From the NCBI GenBank assembly GCA_902796815.1, contig CADBQL010000321.1, positions 1 to 9,949 of the forward strand: a stretch of 9,949 nt of DNA. Reading direction: 5' to 3'. Position numbers and translations under genes: made by a program. Under the pieces are notes generated by a model. That model was not told the origin of the DNA. It ran no database searches and worked only from the letters and a program-made list of their open reading frames with translations. This stretch comes from an uncultured Coriobacteriaceae bacterium (GTDB lineage: Bacteria; Actinomycetota; Coriobacteriia; Coriobacteriales; Eggerthellaceae). Each line of letters starts with the position of its first letter. Positions within the stretch are counted from its first letter, which is position 1. Shown one piece after another: positions 1-7,192 of this stretch.

Positions 1-425
1 ATGCGCGCGGCGCGATTTACGGCCTCACGCGGGGGACCACGAGCGCCCACATTGTGCGCGCCGCTCTCGAAGCGCTTGCATATCAAGTATACGACCTGGC
101 CAACGCCATGGAGGCGGATGCCGGCATGCCCATCAGGGAACTCAACGTAGATGGTGGCGCCTCGGCGAACGATTTCCTCATGCCATTCCAGTGCGACAGC
201 TTGGGAACGCCACTGCGCCGTCCCGCCAACGTCGAGACCACCGCCCTCGGCGCCGCTTATCTTGCTGGTCTTTCGACTGGATACTGGGATTCTATCGACG
301 ATTTGAAAAGTTTGCGAGCAGATGACACCACTTATCAACCCGATGCCGACGATGGGCATAGATCCGCCCGCCTTGCCGGCTGGCGACAAGCGGTTTCGCG
401 CACGCGTAGCGGTTTCCTTGAATGA
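1..425 (+). CDS. glpK: Glycerol kinase, C-terminal 140 residues (5' part outside the window)
   Basis: This is the 3' end of an FGGY-family glycerol kinase, which phosphorylates glycerol with ATP to sn-glycerol-3-phosphate in the cytoplasm. The first complete codon begins at base 3, and bases 1-2 would complete a Tyr codon if preceded by T. The visible residues are the C-terminal actin-like ATPase lobe: ARGAIYGLTRGTT near the start, then the FGGY signature region DGGASANDFLMPFQCD, then RP..VETTALGAAYLAGL. All three blocks match glycerol kinases closely, whereas xylulose or gluconate kinases differ in them. A full-length enzyme would be about 500 residues, so roughly 360 lie upstream. The TGA stop at 423-425 falls inside the left arm of a 29-bp palindromic repeat. 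The gene runs in the same direction as the glycogen genes but is separated from glgB by 154 bases and is probably not part of that operon. Confidence 0.93.
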   Translation, partial: ARGAIYGLTRGTTSAHIVRAALEALAYQVYDLANAMEADAGMPIRELNVDGGASANDFLMPFQCDSLGTPLRRPANVETTALGAAYLAGLSTGYWDSIDDLKSLRADDTTYQPDADDGHRSARLAGWRQAVSRTRSGFLE

Positions 426-450
426 GTCACGCCCCAGGGGCGAAACTCAT
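422..450 (-). repeat. 29-bp palindromic repeat, copy R1 (inverted relative to R2 and R3)
   Basis: The outer arms ATGAGT (422-427) and ACTCAT (445-450) are perfect inverted repeats, as are the inner arms GCCCC (431-435) and GGGGC (437-441) around the central base 436. Read on the minus strand, this copy matches the two copies at 9876-9904 and 9911-9939 except at positions 21 and 22 of the element. The left inner trinucleotide TTC is fixed in all three copies, so the element has a true orientation despite its symmetry. It overlaps the glpK stop codon. It could act as a transcript-end hairpin for glpK, but no T-run follows it, so I call it only a repeat. Confidence 0.85.
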
Positions 451-523
451 CCCTCAGCGGAACCCAGGTAATACCGACTTGCCGCAAATTCGAGCCACTA
501 CACCGAAACAAGTGTAATGCGCA

Positions 524-552
524 GGGTTGTACGCGGCTTTTGACGGTATACT
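524..552 (+). promoter_or_regulatory. Candidate sigma-A/sigma-70 type promoter for glgB
   Basis: TATACT at 547-552 matches five of six bases of the -10 consensus and ends 27 bases before the glgB ATG, which would give a short leader of about 20 nt carrying the ribosome binding site. The -35 side is weak. The best hexamer, TTGTAC at 527-532, is only 14 bases away, and the hexamer at the usual 17-base spacing (524-529) is GGGTTG. It is the only plausible -10 in the 154-base gap ahead of the operon. No clear operator was seen. The remainder of the gap (about 451-523) shows nothing I can assign. Confidence 0.35.
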
Positions 553-579
553 CATTTCATCGCAGAAAGGAATTTAGCC

Positions 580-2577
580 ATGATTGACTTGCCCAGCGCA
601 GATTTGTACTTATTCGGGCGCGGGAAAGCACAGCGTGCCTACCTGCTTTTCGGATGCCATAAACTCGACCAACTCAGCGAATCGGGGCAGACGCAGCACC
701 AGTTTGTCGTGTGGGCCCCGCATGCGCGTTCGTGCAGTCTCGTGGGAGATTTCAACGATTGGGATGAAGCGGCCAATCCGATGCAAGAAGTCCGCCACGG
801 CATTTACGCTTGTGTTGTGGAAGGGCTCGAAGACGGCGACCCTTACAAGTATTGCGTCATAGGCGCAGACGGCGTCAAGCGCCTCAAAGCCGACCCGTTT
901 GCATTTCATGCCGAAAACGGTCTTGCCACTGCATCTAAGGTTTGGGATCTCGAGGGTTTCACCTGGCACGACGATGCCTGGCTTGCCAAGCGCAAGGAAG
1001 CGGATGTTCTCCATGCGCCGCTTTCCATCTATGAGCTACAACTAGGCTCGTGGCGCATCGGCGAAAACGAGATGTATCCCTACTACCGAAACGTCGCCGA
1101 CCAGCTCGCCGAGTATTGTCTCGAAATGGGATACACGCACGTGGAGCTTCTGCCCGTCACGGAGTATCCTCTGCCGGCTTCCTGGGGCTATCAGGCTACC
1201 GGCTACTTTTCTCCGACATCGCGCTACGGCACGCCACAGGATTTCATGTACCTGGTCGACAAGCTGCACGAAAAGGGCATCGGCGTCATCTTGGACTGGG
1301 TACCAGCTCATTTCCCCAAGGATGCATTTGCGCTCGCGCGCTTCGACGGTACGCCTCTCTACGAATACGCCGATCCGCGCCTCGCTGAGCATGCGGAATG
1401 GGGCACTCTTGTTTTCGACTACTCGAAACCCGAGGTCATAAGCTTCCTCATCTCCTCGGCGATGTTCTTCTTCGATAAGTATCACATCGACGGCATCCGC
1501 GTCGATGCGGTCACGTCCATGCTGTACCTCGACTACGCACGTACCGAGTGGTTACCTAACAAAGACGGCGGAAACATCAACCTCGAAGCGGTCGAGTTCT
1601 TGCAGCGGCTCAACGACGCCGTGCTCTCGGCTTATCCGGGCGTGATGACCATCGCCGAGGAATCGACGGCGTTTCCGCTGGTTACTTGTCCGCCCTATGA
1701 TGGTGGTCTCGGTTTCACGTTCAAGTGGGACATGGGCTTCATGCACGACATGCTCGAGTATTGCCAGATGGATTCGCTATTCAGGCGCGACCATCACGAC
1801 AAGCTTACGTTCGGCATGATGTATGCGTTCGCTGAGAATTACATCCTGGCGTTCAGCCACGACGAAGTCGTCCACGGCAAAAAGTCCATGGTCGACAAGA
1901 TGTTCGGAGATTACCTGCAAAAATTCTCGACGCTGCGCGCTCTTATGGGTTGGCAGTTTGCACGTCCCGGCAAGAAGCTGACGTTCATGGGCTCAGAATT
2001 CGCCCAGTTCATCGAGTGGGATTTCAAAAAACAGCTCGATTGGTTCCTGCTTGAGTACCCTATCCATTCTGGCATGCAGTCGTATTCGGCCGAACTCAAC
2101 AAATTCTACCGTGCGCATCCGGCGCTCTGGAAAGTCGACGACGGCTGGAGCGGCTTCGGTTGGGCCAACGTCGACGATCGCGACGAGAGCGCCATCGCCT
2201 GTGTGCGCTATGCGGGCGATGGGAGTCCGGATGTGTTGTGCTGCTGCAATTTCACGCCGAATCCCGTGGTCGGGTTTACGGTGGGCTTGCCGTATAACTG
2301 TCGCATAACCGAGGTTCTCAACAGCGATGACGCGCGGTTCGGCGGTTCGGGCATGACGAACGCAAAACCCGTGGAGACGGATGACGAACCATTCGCAGAT
2401 CAGCCGTACAGCGCGGCGCTCGTGCTGCCGCCGCTTTCGGCCGTGTATTTTGAGCTCAAACAACTACCGCCAAAGAAGAAGAAAGAGGTATCCAAGAAAA
2501 CGACCAAGAAATCATCAACCAAGGCATCGAGCAAAATCCCATCGGCATCGAAAAAGCAAGGAGCGCAACATGAATAA
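580..2577 (+). CDS. glgB: 1,4-alpha-glucan branching enzyme with a Lys-rich C-terminal tail
   Basis: GlgB (GH13) cuts an alpha-1,4 glucan chain and rejoins it through an alpha-1,6 bond, making the branches of glycogen. The 665-residue protein has a single N-terminal CBM48 domain (about 39-115, with QFVVWAP at 41-47 and GDFNDW at 56-61), a GH13 barrel, and an all-beta C-terminal domain to about 629. It lacks the extra N1 domain of the 728-residue E. coli enzyme. By comparison with E. coli GlgB, the nucleophile is Asp309 in DGIRVDAVTSM, the acid/base is probably Glu360 in IAEEST, and the third Asp is Asp428 in SHDEVVHGK. Residues 630-665 form a low-complexity tail with 12 Lys plus many Ser and Thr, absent from typical branching enzymes. 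The start is supported by AAAGGAA at 566-572, seven bases upstream. The last eight bases overlap glgC (ATGAATAA), implying translational coupling. Confidence 0.97.
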   Translation: MIDLPSADLYLFGRGKAQRAYLLFGCHKLDQLSESGQTQHQFVVWAPHARSCSLVGDFNDWDEAANPMQEVRHGIYACVVEGLEDGDPYKYCVIGADGVKRLKADPFAFHAENGLATASKVWDLEGFTWHDDAWLAKRKEADVLHAPLSIYELQLGSWRIGENEMYPYYRNVADQLAEYCLEMGYTHVELLPVTEYPLPASWGYQATGYFSPTSRYGTPQDFMYLVDKLHEKGIGVILDWVPAHFPKDAFALARFDGTPLYEYADPRLAEHAEWGTLVFDYSKPEVISFLISSAMFFFDKYHIDGIRVDAVTSMLYLDYARTEWLPNKDGGNINLEAVEFLQRLNDAVLSAYPGVMTIAEESTAFPLVTCPPYDGGLGFTFKWDMGFMHDMLEYCQMDSLFRRDHHDKLTFGMMYAFAENYILAFSHDEVVHGKKSMVDKMFGDYLQKFSTLRALMGWQFARPGKKLTFMGSEFAQFIEWDFKKQLDWFLLEYPIHSGMQSYSAELNKFYRAHPALWKVDDGWSGFGWANVDDRDESAIACVRYAGDGSPDVLCCCNFTPNPVVGFTVGLPYNCRITEVLNSDDARFGGSGMTNAKPVETDDEPFADQPYSAALVLPPLSAVYFELKQLPPKKKKEVSKKTTKKSSTKASSKIPSASKKQGAQHE

Positions 2578-3760
2578 TCGCAAGGAATGCGTGGCCATGA
2601 TCCTAGCGGGCGGGCAGGGGAGCCGCCTGGGTGTTTTGACCAGGTATCGCGCCAAACCCGCGGTGCCGTACGGCGGCAAGTATCGCATCATCGATTTCCC
2701 ACTTTCGAACTGCACGAATTCGGGCATCGACGTCGTAGGCGTACTCACCCAGTATGAGCCATTCGTGTTGAACAGCTATATCGGAAACGGCGCTCCATGG
2801 GACCTCAATACCGCGAACGGAGGCGCGTTCTGCCTGCAGCCGTCTACGCACATGGGCGATGAGGGCAGCTGGTACGCCGGCACGGCAGATGCTATCTACC
2901 AAAACGTCCGGTTCATCGAGGGCTATTCGCCCGAGTTCATCGTTGTGCTTTCGGGCGACCATATCTACAAGATGGACTACAGCGAAATGATCCAATTGCA
3001 CAAAGAAAACGAGGCTGACGCGACGATAGCGGTCATGCCGGTGCCTATCGAGGAGGCGAGCCGCTTCGGAATTCTCGCAACCGACGAGACCGGCCGCGTT
3101 ACCGATTTCGTCGAAAAGCCCGCCAATCCGCCGAGCAACCTCGCCTCTATGGGTATCTATGTGTTCAGCTGGGAGAAAGTCCGGCGCTACCTTACAGAAG
3201 ATGCGGCAAACGAGGCGAGCAGCCATGACTTCGGCAAGGACGTCATCCCCGCCATGCTTGGCGCCGGCGAGCGCTTATTCACTTATAGTTTCGAGGGGTA
3301 TTGGCGCGACGTCGGGACGATTGACAGCCTCTGGGAAGCCAATATGGATTTGCTCGAGGAATCGAGCGGGCTTGACCTTTCGGATGATGCCTGGCGCATC
3401 TATTCGCGCAACCCCAACTTGCCCGGCGCCCGCATCGGCTCGAAAGGCCAGTTAAGCAACTGCATGGTTGCCGAAGGCTGCGGAGTGGATGGATCCGTCA
3501 AGCGCAGTGTGCTGTTCCAGGGCGTTGATGTCAGCGAGGGCGCCCAGATTATCGATAGCGTCGTCATGCGCGGCGCGGTCATTGGCGCAGGTGCGGTTGT
3601 CGAGCGTGCGGTTGTAGCCGAAGGTGTGCGCATCGGCGCAGGTGCTCACGTCGGGGAGCCCGGCGGAGAGCTCGTCGTGCTCGGACCAGATTGCTGGATT
3701 GCACCTGATGCGACCGTTTGCGCAGGTCAATCGGTCGAACCGAACGCAACGTTCGAATAA
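2570..3760 (+). CDS. glgC: Glucose-1-phosphate adenylyltransferase (ADP-glucose pyrophosphorylase), catalytic subunit
   Basis: GlgC converts ATP and glucose-1-phosphate to ADP-glucose and pyrophosphate, the committed step of glycogen synthesis. The 396-residue protein has an N-terminal nucleotidyltransferase domain with the intact loop AGGQGSRL (13-20) and RAKPAVPYGGKYRIIDF. Asp130 in SGDHIYKMDY corresponds to catalytic Asp142 of E. coli, and Lys183 in FVEKP to the glucose-1-phosphate-binding Lys195. The C-terminus (about 295-396) is a hexapeptide-repeat left-handed beta-helix. The residue aligning with the E. coli fructose-1,6-bisphosphate contact Lys39 is Tyr26, so that activator site looks absent, as in Bacillus-type GlgC. 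The ATG at 2570 is chosen because AAGGAG (2558-2563) lies six bases upstream. The open frame continues upstream to 2381, but only as an out-of-frame reading of glgB. Length falls between B. subtilis (about 380) and E. coli (431). Confidence 0.97.
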   Translation: MNNRKECVAMILAGGQGSRLGVLTRYRAKPAVPYGGKYRIIDFPLSNCTNSGIDVVGVLTQYEPFVLNSYIGNGAPWDLNTANGGAFCLQPSTHMGDEGSWYAGTADAIYQNVRFIEGYSPEFIVVLSGDHIYKMDYSEMIQLHKENEADATIAVMPVPIEEASRFGILATDETGRVTDFVEKPANPPSNLASMGIYVFSWEKVRRYLTEDAANEASSHDFGKDVIPAMLGAGERLFTYSFEGYWRDVGTIDSLWEANMDLLEESSGLDLSDDAWRIYSRNPNLPGARIGSKGQLSNCMVAEGCGVDGSVKRSVLFQGVDVSEGAQIIDSVVMRGAVIGAGAVVERAVVAEGVRIGAGAHVGEPGGELVVLGPDCWIAPDATVCAGQSVEPNATFE

Positions 3761-3796
3761 CGCTCGCTTACTACTTTCGTAAGGAAGGATAGAAAC

Positions 3797-4918
3797 ATGA
3801 ACGATACCTTTGCAATCGTCTATGCCGGCCATGGTAATCCGTTTCTTGGCGAGCTCATAGCACACAGGGCCGTTTCGGCGTTGCCGTTTGCTGGCCGCTA
3901 CCGCACGATTGACGTGATACTTTCCAATATCTCGCAAAGCGGCATCCGTGATGTGGGTGTTATCATGCAGCGGAATTTTCAATCGCTCGTCGAGCATATC
4001 GGCTCGGGAGATGCGTGGAGCTTGAGCAGCAAACACGGCGGCGTGGCGCTTCTGACGCCGTTTGACCAAGGTCTGACCACGGAGTTGTATCACGGTTTTG
4101 GCGATGCGCTCATGGCCAAGCGCTATTACCTTGATCGCCAACGGGGGCGTTATGCGCTGCTGCTGGCTTCCGATATGGTATACCGCGAGGATTACAATCG
4201 GCTCCTCGATTTCCATCAGGAAAAAGGCGCCGACATCACGCTTCTGTACTCGCACGACTTGCGCCTTGGCTTGGGAGATCCAACCAGCGTTGCGAATTTG
4301 CAGATCGACGGCGATGGCTGGGTGCGCGGCGTCGAGTTCGGCCCTGGCGATAAAGAGGGTTGCTACAATCTCGGCGCCTGCATCATGGAGAAAGATCTGC
4401 TCCAGCGCCTGGTGGAAGATGCCTGTTCAGAAGGTCGTTACGATTTCGTGTACGACATCGTGGCGCCGGCCTTGTCGACACACAAGGTTGCAGCGCTCGA
4501 GCATACAGGCTATGCCGGTCGCCTCACGACCGTCAAGTCCTACTTCGATATGATGCGCGACATGACCAGCCGACAGGTGCGCGACGAGCTCTTCTTCAAT
4601 CGCGGACCTGTGTACACGCGCATCATGGACGCACCTCCCGTGCGTTTTGCGGATGGCTGCGAGGTTGCGAATAGCGTTATCGGTAACGGCTGCAATGTGC
4701 GCGGTCGTGTGATAGATAGCGTCGTCTTCCGTGGGGTTACTATAGAGCCAGGCGCGGACGTGGAGAATTGCGTTATCATGCAAGATTCCTATATCAGCTC
4801 GGGAGCGCGCCTGCGCAATGCGATCATCGACAAAAACGTGGTCGTGAGGGAAGGTGCCCGCTTGATCGGCACGCCCGATAACATCGAAGTCGTGCGCAAG
4901 GGCATGATTGTGGAATAG
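3797..4918 (+). CDS. glgD: GlgD, GlgC-like probable regulatory subunit of ADP-glucose pyrophosphorylase
   Basis: This 373-residue GlgC paralogue has the same two-part architecture: a nucleotidyltransferase fold to about residue 270 and a beta-helix ending in repeats such as VIGNGCNVRGRVIDSVVFRG. Several catalytic features are lost. The nucleotide loop AGGQGSRL of GlgC is replaced by YAGHGNPFL, removing the conserved Arg. The FVEKP motif is replaced by GVEFGPG, removing the glucose-1-phosphate Lys. The metal-binding Asp (Asp126 in ASDMVY) remains. This matches GlgD of Bacillota, which is known to associate with GlgC and alter its activity while having little activity alone. That it does so here is inference from family and position. 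The start is supported by AAGGAAGGA at 3781-3789. The gap to glgC is only 36 bases, so the two are surely co-transcribed. Confidence 0.93.
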   Translation: MNDTFAIVYAGHGNPFLGELIAHRAVSALPFAGRYRTIDVILSNISQSGIRDVGVIMQRNFQSLVEHIGSGDAWSLSSKHGGVALLTPFDQGLTTELYHGFGDALMAKRYYLDRQRGRYALLLASDMVYREDYNRLLDFHQEKGADITLLYSHDLRLGLGDPTSVANLQIDGDGWVRGVEFGPGDKEGCYNLGACIMEKDLLQRLVEDACSEGRYDFVYDIVAPALSTHKVAALEHTGYAGRLTTVKSYFDMMRDMTSRQVRDELFFNRGPVYTRIMDAPPVRFADGCEVANSVIGNGCNVRGRVIDSVVFRGVTIEPGADVENCVIMQDSYISSGARLRNAIIDKNVVVREGARLIGTPDNIEVVRKGMIVE

Positions 4919-4940
4919 CGTTTGAACAGCCGAAGGAGAT

Positions 4941-4984
4941 CACCACCCCGCAGGTGACTGGTCACCCGCGGGGTGGTGGCTTTT
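4941..4984 (+). terminator. Strong GC-rich hairpin with short T-run between glgD and glgA (partial terminator or attenuator)
   Basis: The arms CACCACCCCGC (4941-4951) and GCGGGGTGGTG (4968-4978) pair over 11 perfect base pairs. Inside them, after a single A-C mismatch, GGTGAC (4953-4958) pairs with GTCACC (4961-4966). GCTTTT follows at 4979-4984. The shape is that of an intrinsic terminator, but the T-run is short. The glgA ribosome binding site (4986-4993) starts two bases after it, leaving no room for a promoter downstream of the hairpin. glgA must therefore be read through it, so it is more likely a partial terminator, attenuator or mRNA-stability element that sets glgA and glgP output relative to glgBCD. 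Confidence 0.7.
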
Positions 4985-4997
4985 GAAAGGAAGTCAT

Positions 4998-7169
4998 ATG
5001 ACACAGAAAAAAAGCGAGCAGAAGCCTGTCGAGACAGCTGCGAAGGCTGAAGAAAAAGTAGTGGCTGCGGCTGAGGCTGCAGTCGAGAAGAAGGCCGCAG
5101 CTGCGACGAAGGCGAAGCCTGAAGCAGCAACGACAAAGGCTGAGACGACGGCAAAGGCAAAGCCCGAGGCGGCAAAGGAAGACTCCGAAGCCGCAAAGGC
5201 GGAACCCGAAGCCGCAAAGGCAGAGCAGCCGAAGAAAACCCAGCGTGCATCGAAGTCGCGTGCAGCTGCGAAAACCCAGGCCAAAGCCCAGCCCAAAAAA
5301 GCTGCTACCAAATCTAAGCCTGCTGCAAAAGCGGTTGCAAAGCCAGCCGAAAAAGCAGAAGCAGTTGAAGAAAAACCGCTAGCCAAGTCCGCGGCGGCGG
5401 CGAAAAAGCCTGCCGTAAAGGCCAAGGCTGCAAAGCCGGCGGCTAAGGCTGTGGCTGAGCCTGCGGTTGAGCCCGAGTCTGCAGTCGAGCCAGCAATTGT
5501 GACAGAGCCTGAGGCTGAAATCAAACCTGCTGTTGAAGCGTCTGAAGCGCCTGCGACCAAAGAAGTGAAGGCCGAAAACCCGGAGTCGGCTGTCGAGGGG
5601 TCCGCGGTTGAAGAATCCGACTCGACGCCTGAGCCTGCGCCCGAACCCGCGCCTGCCGAAGAACCCGCGCCCGAACCTGCGCCGGCAGAGGAACTCGTAG
5701 TTGAGCCCGAGCCCGCGCCCGTCCCCGAATACGCCGACGTCCCCGGTGTGCTCATCGCGGCGGCTGAATGCGCTCCCCTTGTCAAGGTAGGCGGCCTTGC
5801 CGACGTAGTCGGCGCGCTGCCCAAGTATCTGAAGAAGCTTGGCGTTGACGCACGCGTTATTATGCCGTTCCACCGCCAGATCAAGGATCGCTATGCTGGT
5901 CAGGTACAGCATCTCTGCGATTTCCAGGCGAGCTTGGGTTGGCGTTCGCAATATGTCGGCCTCGAGAAGCTTGATCTCGACGGCACGATTATCTATTTTA
6001 TCGACAACGAGTTCTACTTCGGCGGCCCGGTATATTGCGGCGGCGAGTTCGAGGGCGAGCAGTATGCGTTCTTCACCCGTGCGGTCATGGACGCCATCCC
6101 GCAGCTCGATTTCGACGTGCGCATCCTGCATTGCAACGACTGGCATACGGGCATGATGCCGCTGCTTGCCAAGACGCAGTACCACGGCGGCATGCAAGAG
6201 GGCCTGCGCACGATCATGACCATCCACAACCTGCATTTCCAGGGCCAGTTCAGCCACGAGTTCGATCGCGATCTGTTGCGCATCGATGATTCGCTGGCAA
6301 CTCCCCAGTTCATCGAGCACTACGGTTGCGACAACATGCTCAAGGCCGGTATCGTGTTCGCCGACAAGGTGACGACGGTAAGCCCCACCTATGCGGGCGA
6401 GATTTGCGGTCCTGAACTTGGCGAAAGCCTCGACGGCGTACTTCGTTCCCGCGGATACGACCTCTGGGGCATCCTCAACGGCATCGACGTAGATGTCTGG
6501 AACCCGCAGACCGACGAGCATCTTCCGCAGCGCTATTCGGCCAAGAGCCTATATCGCAAGACCAAGAACCGCGAGGCGCTTCTCGAAGAGCTCGGACTCG
6601 AGCCGGCAGGCGAGTACACGCCCGTTATCAGCATGGTTGGGCGCCTGACCCCGCAGAAGGGTGTCGATTTGGTCAAGTATGTGCTCGACGAAATCATGGC
6701 CGAAGATGTGCGCATGATCGTTCTCGGCTCGGGCGATAAGAAATACGAGGACTTCTTCCGCGAAGCCGAGTGGCGCTACAAAGGGCGTCTGTGCTCCTAC
6801 ATCGGCTACAACGGCGATCTTTCGCATCGAATCTATGCGGGCAGCGATTTGTTCCTCATGCCTTCGCTGTTCGAGCCGTGTGGCATTTCGCAGATGATCT
6901 CGATGCGCTACGGCACGCTGCCGATTGTGCGTGAGACAGGCGGCCTGCGCGACACCGTTATTCCGTACAACGAGTTTACGGGTGAAGGCAACGGTTTCTC
7001 GTTCGCGAACTATAACGCACATGAGATGCTTGGAGTCATCCGCCTGGCGATGGGCGTCTGGCGCAATCCCGATGTACGCAAGCGGCTCATCGAACAAGCG
7101 ATGGCCAGCGATTTCAGTTTCGACCGCTGCGCTCGCACCTATGCCGATCTGTATCGCAGCTTGATGTAG
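4998..7169 (+). CDS. glgA: Glycogen synthase (ADP-glucose, GT5) with a 247-residue low-complexity N-terminal extension
   Basis: GlgA transfers glucose from ADP-glucose to the non-reducing end of an alpha-1,4 glucan. The catalytic part starts at about residue 248 (VPGVLIAAAECAP) and is about 476 residues, the normal length of a whole bacterial GlgA. It carries KVGGLADV (Lys263, ADP-glucose binding), GRLTPQKG with Arg549 and Lys554, and FEPCGISQM with Glu626, aligning with catalytic Glu377 of E. coli. Residues 1-247 are extra: Ala/Lys/Glu repeats to about 76 (three heptads of the PEAAKAE type), a strongly basic Lys/Ala/Pro block to about 150, then an acidic Glu/Pro/Ala block with EPAPEPAPAE twice (212-231). 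No aromatic residue is seen before Tyr245, suggesting disorder. The ATG at 4998 has AAAGGAAG upstream at 4986-4993. A TTG at 4983 is in frame but lies ahead of that site. No in-frame ATG with a ribosome site occurs near residue 248, so the extension appears genuinely translated. Confidence 0.95.
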   Translation: MTQKKSEQKPVETAAKAEEKVVAAAEAAVEKKAAAATKAKPEAATTKAETTAKAKPEAAKEDSEAAKAEPEAAKAEQPKKTQRASKSRAAAKTQAKAQPKKAATKSKPAAKAVAKPAEKAEAVEEKPLAKSAAAAKKPAVKAKAAKPAAKAVAEPAVEPESAVEPAIVTEPEAEIKPAVEASEAPATKEVKAENPESAVEGSAVEESDSTPEPAPEPAPAEEPAPEPAPAEELVVEPEPAPVPEYADVPGVLIAAAECAPLVKVGGLADVVGALPKYLKKLGVDARVIMPFHRQIKDRYAGQVQHLCDFQASLGWRSQYVGLEKLDLDGTIIYFIDNEFYFGGPVYCGGEFEGEQYAFFTRAVMDAIPQLDFDVRILHCNDWHTGMMPLLAKTQYHGGMQEGLRTIMTIHNLHFQGQFSHEFDRDLLRIDDSLATPQFIEHYGCDNMLKAGIVFADKVTTVSPTYAGEICGPELGESLDGVLRSRGYDLWGILNGIDVDVWNPQTDEHLPQRYSAKSLYRKTKNREALLEELGLEPAGEYTPVISMVGRLTPQKGVDLVKYVLDEIMAEDVRMIVLGSGDKKYEDFFREAEWRYKGRLCSYIGYNGDLSHRIYAGSDLFLMPSLFEPCGISQMISMRYGTLPIVRETGGLRDTVIPYNEFTGEGNGFSFANYNAHEMLGVIRLAMGVWRNPDVRKRLIEQAMASDFSFDRCARTYADLYRSLM
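5163..5225 (+). repeat. Three tandem 21-bp coding repeats in the GlgA extension
   Basis: Three consecutive seven-codon units encode PEAAKED, SEAAKAE and PEAAKAE (residues 56-76 of GlgA). The second and third share the exact 16-bp string CCGAAGCCGCAAAGGC at 5185-5200 and 5206-5221, a 21-bp period. The near-identity of these two suggests a recent slippage-type duplication in the low-complexity region. Confidence 0.8.
5631..5690 (+). repeat. Two tandem 30-bp coding repeats, each EPAPEPAPAE, in the GlgA extension
   Basis: Units 5631-5660 and 5661-5690 encode the identical decapeptide (residues 212-221 and 222-231). They differ at six bases, all synonymous third positions by direct comparison. 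The peptide is kept while the DNA has drifted, unlike the 21-bp repeats nearer the N-terminus. Confidence 0.8.
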
Positions 7170-7192
7170 GGTTTTCGAGCGGAAGGCTGAAC

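Noticed and set aside
422..450. R1 as a standard Rho-independent terminator of glpK
   Set aside because: The stem is interrupted by mismatches and is not followed by a T-run. A terminator role remains possible but is not shown by the sequence.
540..545. TTGACG as a -35 box for glgB
   Set aside because: No -10-like hexamer lies 16-18 bases downstream, since that position overlaps the ribosome binding site.
2381..2569. A 63-residue N-terminal extension of GlgC
   Set aside because: It would be an out-of-frame reading of the GlgB C-terminus. GlgC homologues start at about 2570, where there is a well-placed AAGGAG.
5739..5750. Internal start giving a canonical-length GlgA without the extension
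   Set aside because: Only a GTG at 5748 is in frame, with no ribosome site, and it would remove conserved residues of the first strand.
4994..5884. 296-codon Ala/Ser-rich minus-strand frame opposite the GlgA extension
   Set aside because: It is the complement of Lys/Ala/Glu-rich repeat codons, which read as Phe/Ala/Ser. No start signal or family resemblance is seen.
5379..6521. 380-codon minus-strand frame opposite glgA
   Set aside because: Shadow of the glgA codons, with an Arg/Leu/Gly-rich non-protein-like composition.
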